Shown here in pieces: positions 43,402-52,521 of a stretch of 64,000 nt of DNA. The first letter of the stretch is position 1. Each line of letters opens with the position of its first letter. The position numbers and the translations under genes were made by a program. Under the pieces are notes generated by a model. That model saw nothing but the letters and a program-made list of their open reading frames with translations. It was not told the DNA's origin and did not search any database. Source of the DNA: an uncultured Oscillospiraceae bacterium (GTDB lineage: Bacteria > Bacillota > Clostridia > Oscillospirales > Acutalibacteraceae); assembly GCA_900541905.1 (NCBI GenBank), contig UQLQ01000009.1, positions 7,712-71,711 of the forward strand, in the 5' to 3' direction.

Positions 43402-44781
43402 ATGGCATCCATTTCCATAACAGAAACAGTACTGAGAGACGGCAACCAGTCTTTCATGGCAACCCGAATGCCTCTAAAATCATTTGAGTCTATATTAAGT
43501 ACTATGGACAAAGCCGGATATGGCTCCATAGAATGCTGGGGCGGCGCTACATTTGATTCCTGTTTGCGTTACTTAAATGAAGACCCGTGGGAACGACTCA
43601 GAATCATACGCAATCGCATGCCCAATTCTAAATTGCAAATGCTGCTGCGAGGAAGAAATCTGCTGGGATATCAACCATATTCCGATGAAATCATCCGTAA
43701 CTTTATTCGTTGCTGTGTCAAAAACGGAATTGACATCATACGTATCTTTGATGCTCTCAATGATATTGAAAATATCAAAGTGGCAGTAGACGAAACCATA
43801 TGCCAAGGCGCACACGCATCGGGAGCAATTTGTTACACCATAAGTCCTGTACATACACTTGACAGCTATATCACACTTGCAAAGCAAATGGAAGCATTGG
43901 GCGTTCATTCCATTTGCATTAAGGATATGGCAGGAATTTTAAGCCCACAACAAGCATTTGATCTGGTTACCGCTCTAAAGAAAACCGTAAACCTTCCTAT
44001 TGTTTTACATACACACTGCACAACAGGGCTTGCTTTTATGACCTGTATGAAAGCCGTTGAAGCTGGCGTCGATGTGATTGATACTGCCATATCCAGCTTT
44101 TCCGGAGGAAGTTCGCAGCCTGCTACAGAAACGCTTGTTTATGCCTTAGAGGAATTGGGAATTCATACGGGAATTGACCAATCATTATTAAAAAAAATCA
44201 ATGAACATTTTACTTCCGTTCGTCAGGAAGCTCTCACGGACGGGGTATTGAATCCCATTGTACTGACAACGGATACCAACGCATTGCTTTATCAAATTCC
44301 AGGAGGTATGCTCTCTAATTTGATTTCCCAATTAAAAACACAGCATGCAGAACATCGTTTCTATGAAGTACTTCAGGAAGTACCAAAAGTGCGAAAAGAT
44401 TTAGGTTATCCTCCTTTGGTAACGCCCATGAGTCAAATGATTGGAGCACAGGCGGTCACTAACATTTTAACAGGGAGTCGTTATCACATCATCGGAAAAG
44501 AAATTTGTGCATACGTAAACGGAGCATACGGCACAGCGCCCGGAAACATAGATGCAACATTAAAAAACTTAGTGCAAGAAAAACAACAAGCATCGAATAC
44601 CATATCGGAACTGCCGAAAAGCATGTCCGCTGCAGCAAAGGAGCTGGGAGAGTTGGCCGAAAAAGAAGAAGATATTTTATCTTATCTTGCATTTCCGCAG
44701 ACAGCTGTTTCTTATTTGAAAAATCGAAAAAAGGAAAAAGAACATTGCTGCCCTTATATGATTACACAACTGTCTGAATAA
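43402..44781 (+). CDS. oadA: Oxaloacetate decarboxylase alpha subunit (carboxyltransferase)
   Basis: 459 residues. Carboxyltransferase TIM barrel: ITETVLRDGNQSFMATRM (about 6-23, metal Asp), ECWGGATFDSCLRYLNEDPWERL (about 45-67), IIRIFDALND, KDMAGILSP (carbamylated-Lys region about 175), HTHCTTGLAF (metal His pair, about 200) and SSFSGGSSQPATE. It moves CO2 from oxaloacetate to biotin. The usual C-terminal biotin domain is missing; it is encoded separately at 45129. First gene of a complete Na+-pump operon. Confidence 0.93.
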   Translation: MASISITETVLRDGNQSFMATRMPLKSFESILSTMDKAGYGSIECWGGATFDSCLRYLNEDPWERLRIIRNRMPNSKLQMLLRGRNLLGYQPYSDEIIRNFIRCCVKNGIDIIRIFDALNDIENIKVAVDETICQGAHASGAICYTISPVHTLDSYITLAKQMEALGVHSICIKDMAGILSPQQAFDLVTALKKTVNLPIVLHTHCTTGLAFMTCMKAVEAGVDVIDTAISSFSGGSSQPATETLVYALEELGIHTGIDQSLLKKINEHFTSVRQEALTDGVLNPIVLTTDTNALLYQIPGGMLSNLISQLKTQHAEHRFYEVLQEVPKVRKDLGYPPLVTPMSQMIGAQAVTNILTGSRYHIIGKEICAYVNGAYGTAPGNIDATLKNLVQEKQQASNTISELPKSMSAAAKELGELAEKEEDILSYLAFPQTAVSYLKNRKKEKEHCCPYMITQLSE

Positions 44782-44793
44782 GGAGGTCGCTTT

Positions 44794-45132
44794 ATGAATG
44801 TGGTAGATTGTATTATTCTTGCAGGGATTGGCATTTTAACCGTATTTGCCATATTGTTTGCATTAAGCATATTGATTCGATTGATTAGCTTTACCGTACA
44901 TCTGCAAACGCCCTGGAAAAAACACGCCAAAGTTTCTCTGTCAGGACACGGAAGCATACCGCTTCCCTCCACGCCTAACACTTCATGTGGGCTTTGCAAG
45001 CAATATCAGGTAGATGACCGTACCGCCGCAATGGTTATGGCAATTGTTGCGGACGAAATGAAACTGCCTTTAAATGAAATTACCTTTATTTCCATAAGAG
45101 AAGTACGGCCACGGGAGGAGAATGAAATATGA
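44794..45132 (+). CDS. oadG: Sodium-pump decarboxylase gamma subunit (OadG)
   Basis: 112 residues: one N-terminal membrane helix (IILAGIGILTVFAILFALSILIRLI, described as about 6-30), then a soluble tail with PNTSCGLCKQ and a C-terminal acidic end. OadG anchors the alpha subunit to the membrane beta subunit. The final ~50 residues (DDRTAAMVMAIVADEMKLP, ITFISIREV) resemble the OAD-associated domain that sometimes is a separate protein. Overlaps the next gene by four bases. Confidence 0.85.
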   Translation: MNVVDCIILAGIGILTVFAILFALSILIRLISFTVHLQTPWKKHAKVSLSGHGSIPLPSTPNTSCGLCKQYQVDDRTAAMVMAIVADEMKLPLNEITFISIREVRPREENEI

Positions 45133-45512
45133 AATATTTAGTTTCTCTCAACGGAAAACAATATGAAGTAATTGTAGAACATCACACTGCAAATGTTACA
45201 AATGTGACCTCCTTTGTATCTGAACAGTCTCAAAAGGAGCCGTCCATAGAAAACAAACAAACCGATGATTTTCCTTTATCCGGGACACTTCCTGCAAACA
45301 GCACTGCTGTAAAGGCTCCTTTGCCGGGAACCATTACAAAATTGAATGTGAAAAATGGTCAAAATATAAAACACGGAGAAATAATATGCATTTTGGAGGC
45401 CATGAAAATGGAAAATGAAATTATTGCTCCCGCCGACGGCACAATCATAAAAACAGAAGTGCAGCAAGGTTCAGCCGTGCAAACGGATGATATCCTTGTT
45501 GTAATCGGTTAA
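45129..45512 (+). CDS. Biotin carboxyl carrier subunit of the decarboxylase
   Basis: 127 residues. A short beta-rich N-terminal part, a Ser/Thr/Pro-rich linker (about 30-58), then a biotinyl domain: VKAPLPGTITKLNVKNGQNI, EAMKMENEIIAPADG (biotin on the Lys of AMKM, about 92), VQTDDILVVIG. It swings carboxybiotin between alpha and beta subunits. Corresponds to GcdC/MmdC-type small subunits. Confidence 0.93.
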   Translation: MKYLVSLNGKQYEVIVEHHTANVTNVTSFVSEQSQKEPSIENKQTDDFPLSGTLPANSTAVKAPLPGTITKLNVKNGQNIKHGEIICILEAMKMENEIIAPADGTIIKTEVQQGSAVQTDDILVVIG

Positions 45513-45524
45513 GGGAGGGTTTGC

Positions 45525-46649
45525 ATGTCTTTTACCAACACAATGGTAAACTTATGGAACAACATGGGATTTACCACATTTACGTGGCAGCAAGGCGTTA
45601 TGATTGGCATTTCTCTCATTCTGTTGTTTCTGGCAATTGGAAAAAAATTTGAACCATTTTTATTGCTCCCCATTGCATTTGGCATGTTATTGGTAAATTT
45701 ACCATTGACAGGACTGACGCAAGAAGGCGGTTTGTTTTACTATCTTTCTTTCGGCGTCAATACCAGCATTTATCCTTGTTTGATTTTTCTTGGAATCGGC
45801 GCTATGACCGATTTCGGTCCTTTGCTTGCCAATCCTTCCTGTTTGTTATTAGGCGCTGCCTCTCAGTTAGGTGTTTATGTTACATTTATTGTTGCTTGCT
45901 TTGCCGGATTTACGCCGCAAGAAGCTGCCGCTATCGGTATCATTGGGGGAGCCGACGGCCCTGTAACCATTTATTTGACTGCCACACTGGCCAATCACTT
46001 GTTGCCCATGATAGCTGTAGCCGCATATTCCTATATGGCTTTGGTGCCATTGATACAGCCACCTTTAATTCATCTGCTCACCACGAAAAAGGAACGCTCC
46101 ATTGAGATGCATCAATTGCGTGTTGTCACAAGAAAAGAAAAAATCATATTCCCCATTGTTGTGATTCTGTTTACCTGTCTGCTTTTTCCTTCCATTGCAC
46201 CATTGCTGGGCATGTTTATGTTAGGAAATCTGCTTCGGGAAAGCGGTGTCACCAATCGTTTGTCTGACACAGCACAAAATTCTATGATGAATATGTTCAC
46301 ACTATTGTTAGGGATTTCTATCGGTTCCAGAACTGCCGGAAATGAATTTATGCAGATTGACACGCTGATTATCTTAGGATTGGGATTGCTGGCATTTTGT
46401 ATCAGCACCATAGGAGGATTGCTGTTTGGCAAACTAATGTGTGTGATTACCAAAGGAAAAATCAATCCGTTAATCGGTTCCGCAGGTGTTGCGGCTGTTC
46501 CTATGGCGGCCCGCATTTCTCAAGTAGAGGGTCGTAAGGTAAATCCATCTAATTTTTTGTTAATGCATGCTATGGGACCAAACGTTGCGGGAGTCATTGG
46601 CTCTTCTGTTGCGGCAGGATTTTTGCTTTCAATCTTTGGCGTTTTTTAG
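45525..46649 (+). CDS. oadB: Na+-translocating decarboxylase beta subunit
   Basis: 374 residues, about nine to ten membrane segments. Hallmarks: FLGIGAMTDFGPLLANPS (about 88-105, Na+-binding Asp), GIIGGADGPVTIYLT (about 142-156), NPLIGSAGVAAVPMAAR (about 315-331) and a conserved C-terminus NVAGVIGSSVAAG. It decarboxylates carboxybiotin and exports about two Na+ per turn. Completes the oadA-oadG-biotin-oadB pump, which conserves energy from oxaloacetate to pyruvate. Confidence 0.95.
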   Translation: MSFTNTMVNLWNNMGFTTFTWQQGVMIGISLILLFLAIGKKFEPFLLLPIAFGMLLVNLPLTGLTQEGGLFYYLSFGVNTSIYPCLIFLGIGAMTDFGPLLANPSCLLLGAASQLGVYVTFIVACFAGFTPQEAAAIGIIGGADGPVTIYLTATLANHLLPMIAVAAYSYMALVPLIQPPLIHLLTTKKERSIEMHQLRVVTRKEKIIFPIVVILFTCLLFPSIAPLLGMFMLGNLLRESGVTNRLSDTAQNSMMNMFTLLLGISIGSRTAGNEFMQIDTLIILGLGLLAFCISTIGGLLFGKLMCVITKGKINPLIGSAGVAAVPMAARISQVEGRKVNPSNFLLMHAMGPNVAGVIGSSVAAGFLLSIFGVF

Positions 46650-46907
46650 AAAAGAAATCATCGCCCGACCTAGCAACCGGAACAAATTCCATTCAGATGT
46701 TATCATCCATGTTTCTTTTATGGTGCACCGCATTCTATCTCCATTTTGGGTATGGATAGCTGGAGCAAAAAGTAAATCCTTAACTTTCTATAAGATGATT
46801 TTCCGTCTTCAGGTCACTGTGCCTCTACTCCTATTTATTCACCTAGTTATTAAAATAACGGTTTGAGTTCTTTTATAGACATAGCAGATACCCTATACCA
46901 CAAAAGC
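46650..46907. other. Gap with no recognised gene or RNA
   Basis: About 258 bases between oadB and the terminator. Open frames here look random. I checked the minus strand for riboswitch motifs because of an AGAGGCAC-like segment, but the conserved parts of the lysine riboswitch are missing. Confidence 0.5.
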
Positions 46908-46946
46908 AAAAGCAGACACGCTAATATCACGTGTCTGCTTTTTATT
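46908..46946. terminator. Bidirectional terminator between oadB and the amidotransferase gene
   Basis: A 13-bp perfect stem AAAAGCAGACACG/CGTGTCTGCTTTT with A and T runs; it overlaps the stop of the convergent gene at 46942. Confidence 0.88.
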
Positions 46947-47724
46947 TTTTACCTATTTTCTTCAACAGCGCTTCAATATAAGGCGCTCCCATTTCTTCAA
47001 AGAATTCTTTTTGGTGATCTGTTCCTTCATAGACACGAATACCGTCTCTATATACCAGTAACCTGTTTAACGGCAATTGCTGCCACGGCTGTCTGTCATT
47101 TACGGGAACTGTCATAAAGCTGCAAGTATTCCCTTCCTGCGCATAAAACAAAGTTCCTTTCATATTGGTATGCACATACATCTGTTCCGTATCATAAAAA
47201 ATCAGATTCATCTTATTGCCTTGCACCAAATGCGTAATTCTTTCTTCAATAATCGGAATACGCTCTTCTTTTGTCAGCGGACGTCCTTTTTCTTTTATCG
47301 CTCGATTGATTGCGTCAAGAATAAAATAAAAAACAGCTTCGCTGTCTGTATCTCCCCTGCACAAGTGCTGATAAGGTTCCAACATACTGTCTTGAAAAGC
47401 TGTGCCGTTATGCATAAACGTCCATATACGACCACTGTAATCTGCGTGACGAAACGGATGACAGTTGATAGAACTCATAACACCTACCGTGGCAAGGCGA
47501 ATATGCACCATGGCACTGGTACACCATAAATCTTTTTGCAAATAAGCACAGTACTTGGTATCATCCAATGCTCTGAGAGGGCTTCGATAAACAATCGCGG
47601 CATTTCTCTGCCAAAAGGACAATCCCCAACCATCCGGATGGTCAATGCTATGTTGATAAAATAAATCACAATTCGGTTTAATATTAACGGTATCTCTGCT
47701 GTTTACTGCATACAGTTCACACAT
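46942..47724 (-). CDS. Class II glutamine amidotransferase (YafJ-like)
   Basis: 260 residues with N-terminal catalytic Cys2 after Met removal (MCELYAVNSR). Ntn-hydrolase features: HPDGWGLSFW (about 29-38), VHIRLATVG (about 73), FMHNGTA (about 102, oxyanion region) and GDTDSEAVFYFIL (about 122). It should release ammonia from glutamine; no synthase domain follows, so the acceptor is unknown. The start follows AGGAGGTGCTGTT. The PAP2 gene is 75 bases upstream. Confidence 0.85.
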   Translation of the reverse strand: MCELYAVNSRDTVNIKPNCDLFYQHSIDHPDGWGLSFWQRNAAIVYRSPLRALDDTKYCAYLQKDLWCTSAMVHIRLATVGVMSSINCHPFRHADYSGRIWTFMHNGTAFQDSMLEPYQHLCRGDTDSEAVFYFILDAINRAIKEKGRPLTKEERIPIIEERITHLVQGNKMNLIFYDTEQMYVHTNMKGTLFYAQEGNTCSFMTVPVNDRQPWQQLPLNRLLVYRDGIRVYEGTDHQKEFFEEMGAPYIEALLKKIGKK

Positions 47725-47799
47725 AACAGCACCTCCTTTCTATTGAATCATAATAGCTTGTCTCTGTTTCAGACTATGCATTTTTCATTATAAATGCCA

Positions 47800-48318
47800 C
47801 TAAAAAGCCGGAATAGTAACAAACAGAGGAAAAATATAAAATCCAATGACTCCTAAAACAACACTGATACCCGCTCCAATCAGCACATCACGAATAAAAT
47901 GCAAACCGCAAAGCACTCTGGTAGCACCAACAATGCATGCCATACACAATGTTAAAATACCAAACGGTATATTCACGTATAAACATGCCATGCCAATGAT
48001 AAATGCACTTGCAGTATGTCTGCTTGGACAAGAATTGCCTTTTGAGTGTTTGGTCAAAGGTTCAATTTGGTACACTTCAAACGGGCGCGGTTTATCCAGA
48101 AGAAAACGCAGAATCGTTACCAATATTAAATCAATAACAGGTACTGCAATAAAAAATACAATTTTAGTATCTCTTGTAAACGCTAAAAAAGCAATGAAAC
48201 ATACGTAAATTCCCATTAATAACCACGGGGTTCTCTTACAAAAACGCAGTAATGTTTCTTTCCTAAATTTCGTTTTACAGCAAAATTTCAACATCGCAGC
48301 GTATTGTTTTTCACTCAT
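47800..48318 (-). CDS. PAP2-family membrane phosphatase
   Basis: 172 residues with five to six hydrophobic segments. The three phosphatase motifs are KPRPFEVYQIEP (about 75), PSRHTAS (about 97-103) and RVLCGLHFIRDVLIG (about 132-146). Enzymes of this group dephosphorylate lipids such as undecaprenyl pyrophosphate or phosphatidylglycerol phosphate. Its upstream region holds a long promoter-to-terminator interval (48398-48802). Confidence 0.9.
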   Translation of the reverse strand: MSEKQYAAMLKFCCKTKFRKETLLRFCKRTPWLLMGIYVCFIAFLAFTRDTKIVFFIAVPVIDLILVTILRFLLDKPRPFEVYQIEPLTKHSKGNSCPSRHTASAFIIGMACLYVNIPFGILTLCMACIVGATRVLCGLHFIRDVLIGAGISVVLGVIGFYIFPLFVTIPAF

Positions 48319-48397
48319 GGATACACCTCTGTTTGAAATGTTTTCATCATATCATATTCTGTTCTGTTTGAAAACAGAAAATAAAGGGAAACATGTA

Positions 48398-48767
48398 ATA
48401 AAAAAGCAGTATACCGGTGCCGGCATACCGCTTAATCTATCTTGCGCGCCTTTTGTGTATGAAAATAATAGGAACTGTTTTTTCACCATATAGTTTAATC
48501 AAAATTCATAAATTTATGAGCAAAAACTTAATCTACTTCGCCTTTTCATGATTGTGATACCAACCGGATTTCTTGTTACATGATATGTCAAACATATCGA
48601 AAGTAATAAAAAGTAGCTAAGATTTATGTTTGGGAAATCCGCGTTTCATAAAATATATCGCGTTATATATTCTGTCATTACTTACCTAATTACCAAAAAT
48701 GGATAAAACATTTTAATAAGCCGTTGATCTTAAATATCAATGTGATATAACAGATTCCATATAATTA
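48398..48767 (-). ncRNA. Candidate ~370-nt structured RNA (or long leader of the PAP2 gene)
   Basis: The interval runs from a perfect sigma-A promoter to an intrinsic terminator and holds no credible protein frame. Helices visible on the minus strand: 48724-48728/48736-48740, 48652-48658/48665-48671 (7 bp, loop of 6), a long-range 8-bp pairing 48634-48641/48565-48572 enclosing 48592-48598/48582-48588, and the palindrome 48506-48519. It does not match tmRNA, RNase P RNA, SRP RNA or 6S RNA by their conserved segments. Alternatively, it is a leader whose terminator controls PAP2, which starts 79 bases after the hairpin. The class is unknown. Confidence 0.5.
48404..48433 (-). terminator. Terminator of the ~370-nt RNA candidate
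   Basis: A 14-bp stem with two A-C mismatches (48404-48417 with 48420-48433), then TTTTTTATT on the minus strand. Confidence 0.7.
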
Positions 48768-48773
48768 TAAATT

Positions 48774-48802
48774 ATTATACATTTTTGTGTTTTTATTGTC
48801 AA
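48774..48802 (-). promoter_or_regulatory. Consensus sigma-A promoter without a gene behind it
   Basis: TTGACA, exactly 17 bases, TATAAT on the minus strand, 42 bases downstream of the hydA terminator. No start codon with a good frame follows within the next 370 bases. Confidence 0.85.
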
Positions 48803-48844
48803 CATAACACGTCGGAACTCTGTCTGCGTGACTGCTACGCAGCA

Positions 48845-48880
48845 AAAAACGCTGTTCTGAACATCAGAACAGCGTTTTTA
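48845..48880 (-). terminator. Terminator of the hyd operon
   Basis: A 15-bp perfect stem (48845-48859 with 48865-48879) right after the hydA stop, T run on the minus strand. Confidence 0.9.
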
Positions 48881-50602
48881 TTAGCTTAACAAATCTCTAC
48901 GACTAATATAGGAAGTGTGCAGCAAATGATGTGCTTTTTCACTCAAAGGTTCGCCTAAAAATTCTGCATAAATCTCTTTGATTGCAGGATTTTCATGAGA
49001 CTTTCTGATTGGAAGCTGTTTATCCAGCTCATAAGCTGCATCCAGTCTGGCCTTTACTTTTTTCCAGCTTCTGACCGGAGTACCGCCGCCGCCTACGCAG
49101 CCGCCGGGACAAGCCATTACTTCAATGAAATGATAATCAGCTTTACCTGCTCTTACTTTACGAAGCATTTCGCGTGCATTACTCAAACTGTGAACAACCG
49201 CTACTTTTACTTCCAGACCATCAATATCGATGACAGCCTCTTTCAAGCCTTCTACACCACGTACTTCTGTAAAGTCCAGTCTTGGAAGTTCTTTACCTGT
49301 AATGACTTCGTACACAGTACGCAACGCAGCTTCCATAACACCGCCTGTAGCGCCAAAAATTTCACCGGCACCGCTTCCAAGGCCAAATGGTGTATCAAAC
49401 GGAGTTTCTTCCAACTCTTTAAAATTAATACCTGCTGCTTTAATCATATTTGCAAGCTCTACAACAGTTAAGGATATATCAACATCTTGATAGCCACTGT
49501 CATGGAACTCAGGTCTTAAGCACTCAAATTTCTTGGCTGTACATGGCATAATAGAAATGCTGCAAATATCTTTTGGATCAACACCGGCTTTTTCAGCATA
49601 ATACGTTTTGATGACTGCACCAAACATTTGCTGCGGAGATTTTGCGGAAGACAAGTGATCTAATTCTTTTGGAGAGAATGTCTCACAGAATTTTACCCAT
49701 CCCGGACAGCAAGAGGTAATCATTGGCAATGTGCCGCCGTTTTTAATGCGGTCTAACAACTCGTAGCCCTCTTCCATAATGGTAAGGTCAGCGGAGAAGT
49801 CAGAGTCAAATACCTGATGGAAGCCAAGCTTTTTCATCGCTGTTACGAGTCTTCCCGGACTGATAGTACCTGGGTCTTCTCCCAATGCCTCGGCAATGGT
49901 AACACGAACAGACGGTGCAACTTGTGCAACTAAAGTTTTACCGTTTACCAGTTCTTTATAAATTCTGTCTGTATCATCATGAATCGTTAAAGCACCAACA
50001 GGACATACCTGTACACATTGACCGCAGCCTACACAAGGTGTATCTACTGTCTTCTTGTCATATGGGGTAACCACAACCGTTTCATATCCACGATTCTGTT
50101 TTGAAAATGTACCAACTGTTTGTACTTCGTTACATGCCTCCACACAACGAGTACATAAGATACATTTATTTGGGTCACGGGTGATACATGGAGAAGAATT
50201 ATCAATTGGAAAACCGCGTGTTTCCACTTCGTAACGAAGCGGTTTGTTCATATTTAAATCTTGTGTTAACTTTTGCAACTCGCATCTGCCGTTTTTACCG
50301 CAGACCAAGCAATCTTGTGGGTGGTGTGCAAGTAAAAGTTCCAAGTTATTTTTACGTGCATTTAAAACCGTAGGTGTAGAGGTACGAATTACCATACCTT
50401 CTGCTACAGGGTAGCTGCATGCAGCCTGAAGCAAACGTTGACCTTCTACCTCAACCGCACAAATACGGCAAACAGATTTGATTTTCTGGTCCTCATGATA
50501 GCACAAGGTAGGAATATTGATATTTGCTGTACGGGCTGCCTCTAAAATGGTTACACCTTCCGGCACTTGCAGCTTTTGACCGTCAATTGTAATATTAACC
50601 AT
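48881..50602 (-). CDS. hydA: NADH-dependent [FeFe]-hydrogenase catalytic subunit
   Basis: 573 residues from MVNITIDGQKLQVPEG (ATG eight bases after GGGGG). Order: N-terminal 2Fe-2S ferredoxin domain (CxxxxCRIC..C, about 35-65), His-ligated 4Fe-4S (HHPQDCLVCGKNGRCELQ, about 95-112), two 4Fe-4S (CILCTRCVEAC, CVGCGQCVQVCPVG, about 145-200), H-domain with L1 TSCCPGW (about 298), L2 MPCTAKKFE (about 350) and L3 MACPGGCVGGGG (about 495). All H-cluster cysteines are present. It works with HydB and HydC upstream to make H2 from NADH. HydE at 40.5 kb matures it. Confidence 0.96.
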   Translation of the reverse strand: MVNITIDGQKLQVPEGVTILEAARTANINIPTLCYHEDQKIKSVCRICAVEVEGQRLLQAACSYPVAEGMVIRTSTPTVLNARKNNLELLLAHHPQDCLVCGKNGRCELQKLTQDLNMNKPLRYEVETRGFPIDNSSPCITRDPNKCILCTRCVEACNEVQTVGTFSKQNRGYETVVVTPYDKKTVDTPCVGCGQCVQVCPVGALTIHDDTDRIYKELVNGKTLVAQVAPSVRVTIAEALGEDPGTISPGRLVTAMKKLGFHQVFDSDFSADLTIMEEGYELLDRIKNGGTLPMITSCCPGWVKFCETFSPKELDHLSSAKSPQQMFGAVIKTYYAEKAGVDPKDICSISIMPCTAKKFECLRPEFHDSGYQDVDISLTVVELANMIKAAGINFKELEETPFDTPFGLGSGAGEIFGATGGVMEAALRTVYEVITGKELPRLDFTEVRGVEGLKEAVIDIDGLEVKVAVVHSLSNAREMLRKVRAGKADYHFIEVMACPGGCVGGGGTPVRSWKKVKARLDAAYELDKQLPIRKSHENPAIKEIYAEFLGEPLSEKAHHLLHTSYISRRDLLS

Positions 50603-50604
50603 GA

Positions 50605-51885
50605 TTAATACCCCCTGTCGTGTCCGCAAATGGAGCAGTCGTTGCCGTCCAAGTGGCGGTTATATACTTCTTCAAAATTCTGCAAGCTGGAAAGAACCGG
50701 AACCGCAGTGGAATGACCCAAGCCGCACAATGCGGAAACACGCATGGTATTGGCTAAGTCTTTAATGGTTTCAATATCTTTTAACGTACCTTTTCCGCTG
50801 GAAATATGACAAATCAATTCATATAATCTTGTTCCGCCTTCGCGACAAGTCGTACATTGACCGCAAGATTCGGAACGGAAGAAATCCAGATTATTCTTTA
50901 CAATATCAACGACACAATTTTTATCATTAATGACCAAAATGGTACCGCAGCCCAATCGACCGCCGGAAGCGGAAACATGGTCAATATCAAGAGGTAAGTC
51001 AATTTGATCCGGATTGATAATCGCACCGGAGCTACCGCCTGTTTGTACGGCCAATAATTCTCCGTCTGCGACACCGCCGCAAACGTCATATAAGATATCT
51101 TTTAAATTTACACCCATTGGAAATTCAAATACACCTCTTTTATTGACATTTCCGCAAACAGTAAACAATTTGGTTCCGGGGCTGTTTGGAGAGCCAATAC
51201 TGCGGTACCACTCTGCACCATTTAATAAAATTGGAGGGATATTTGCCAATGTCTCTACGTTATTTAATGCAGTAGGTTTGCCGAACAAGCCTTTTGTACC
51301 CGGATACGGAGGACGGAATCTTGGTTCGCCACGATTACCCTCAATAGATTCAAACAACGCAGTTTCCTCGCCGCAAACATAAGCGCCTGCGCCGGAATGC
51401 AGTTCAATATCAAAGTCATAGCCGCTGCCCAAAATATTTTTACCCAGGCATCCTGCTTGACGTGCACTTTCCAATGCTTCAATCAAGATCGGACGTATGT
51501 ATGGATATTCAGAGCGCAAGTAAATAAAGCCTTTATGTGCGCCTATTGCTTTTGCAGCAATTGCCATTCCTTCAAAAATACTGTTTGGATCTTCACTTAA
51601 CAAAACACGGTCTTTGTTGGTACCCGGCTCGCCTTCATCAGCGTTACATACAATATACTTTTCATCGCTTTGTGTATTATAAGCAAATTGCAGTTTTAGA
51701 TATGTTGGAAAGCCTGCACCGCCTCTGCCGCGCAAACCGGCATCTTTCAATACCTGAATAATTTCGGCTCCTTCCATGGAAAGCGCTTTTTTCAATGCCA
51801 CATAGCCGCCCACACTCATGTAGCTTTTGGCATCTGTAGGAATAATTTTACCTCTGTTTCTAAGTAAAACGTGCATTTCTTCCAT
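50605..51885 (-). CDS. hydB: Hydrogenase NADH-binding subunit HydB (NuoF-like, short form)
   Basis: 426 residues. NuoF core: GRGGAGFPTYLKLQFAY (FMN/NADH, about 55), CNADEGEPGTNKDRVL (about 80-95), GAGAYVCGEETALFESIEG (about 167-185), and the 4Fe-4S site ESCGQCTTCREGGTRL..C (about 345-360, last Cys at about 400). Both the N-terminal 2Fe-2S domain and the C-terminal ferredoxin domain found in larger bifurcating HydB proteins are missing. That fits the compact trimeric hydrogenases using NADH. Starts two bases after hydC ends. Confidence 0.94.
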   Translation of the reverse strand: MEEMHVLLRNRGKIIPTDAKSYMSVGGYVALKKALSMEGAEIIQVLKDAGLRGRGGAGFPTYLKLQFAYNTQSDEKYIVCNADEGEPGTNKDRVLLSEDPNSIFEGMAIAAKAIGAHKGFIYLRSEYPYIRPILIEALESARQAGCLGKNILGSGYDFDIELHSGAGAYVCGEETALFESIEGNRGEPRFRPPYPGTKGLFGKPTALNNVETLANIPPILLNGAEWYRSIGSPNSPGTKLFTVCGNVNKRGVFEFPMGVNLKDILYDVCGGVADGELLAVQTGGSSGAIINPDQIDLPLDIDHVSASGGRLGCGTILVINDKNCVVDIVKNNLDFFRSESCGQCTTCREGGTRLYELICHISSGKGTLKDIETIKDLANTMRVSALCGLGHSTAVPVLSSLQNFEEVYNRHLDGNDCSICGHDRGY

Positions 51886-51887
51886 GT

Positions 51888-52388
51888 CTACACATCCTCT
51901 CTGATATAACGTTTGATGATTTCGCGCACACTGTCGGGAGTGAGGTCACCATAAGTTTTATCATTAATCATAATTGCCGGTGAAACATCACAGATACCTA
52001 AGCAAGGACAGTATTCCAAGGTAAAACGTCCGTCTTCGGTCGTCTCTCCCATTTTAATGTTCAATTGGTCTTCCAAAGCCAAAACAATTTCTTGTGCGCC
52101 GCGTACATGACATGGAGCGCTTTTGCACATTCTTACAATATATTTGCCATGCGGTTTTACGGACAGCATAGCATAAAATGTAATAAAACCGTATACATGA
52201 GTTTGAGCAATACCCATTTCACGTGCAATTACCGCAGCAACTGCCTCAGAAAGTGCAGGAACTACTTTTTGCACTTCGATTACGACATTCATTAACATTT
52301 CAGGCCTGTTTTTGTAAGGTGCAGCGATTCTTGCAACTTCTACTAACTGAGCAGCAGGCGTAGTTAATTCGTAGCGATTTTCTACCAT
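51888..52388 (-). CDS. hydC: Hydrogenase 2Fe-2S subunit HydC (NuoE-like)
   Basis: 166 residues. Thioredoxin-like NuoE fold with ligands in CKSAPCHVRGA (about 94-99) and EYCPCLGICDVSPAIMIN (about 129-146), four cysteines for one 2Fe-2S cluster. First gene of hydC-hydB-hydA, with GGAGGAATG-type binding site. It passes electrons from the NADH subunit. Confidence 0.95.
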   Translation of the reverse strand: MVENRYELTTPAAQLVEVARIAAPYKNRPEMLMNVVIEVQKVVPALSEAVAAVIAREMGIAQTHVYGFITFYAMLSVKPHGKYIVRMCKSAPCHVRGAQEIVLALEDQLNIKMGETTEDGRFTLEYCPCLGICDVSPAIMINDKTYGDLTPDSVREIIKRYIREDV

Positions 52389-52521
52389 AATTCATTCCTC
52401 CTTAAAAGCGTTTCATTCCGGATAAAAGCATGTAAAATTTGTTTTATCAATCGACAAATCACTTTGACACATTTTTAACAGAATTAACTAAGTACCATAT
52501 ACTTTTTTGTACAATAATTAT

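Noticed and set aside
46567..46866. 99-codon plus-strand frame running from oadB into the gap
   Set aside because: It overlaps the oadB 3' end in another frame and has no binding site or protein-like pattern.
46650..46905. Possible lysine-type riboswitch on the minus strand
   Set aside because: Only a short AGAGGCAC-like piece resembles it; the other conserved parts are missing and no gene lies downstream on that strand.
48533..48595. 20-codon frame (MFDISCNKKSGWYHNHEKAK) inside the 370-nt RNA candidate
   Set aside because: No ribosome binding site in front of it and too short to judge without homologues.
48398..48767. tmRNA, RNase P RNA, SRP RNA or 6S RNA
   Set aside because: None of their conserved segments (tag frame ending Ala-Ala, P4 pieces, SRP tetraloop helix, 6S open bubble) is visible.
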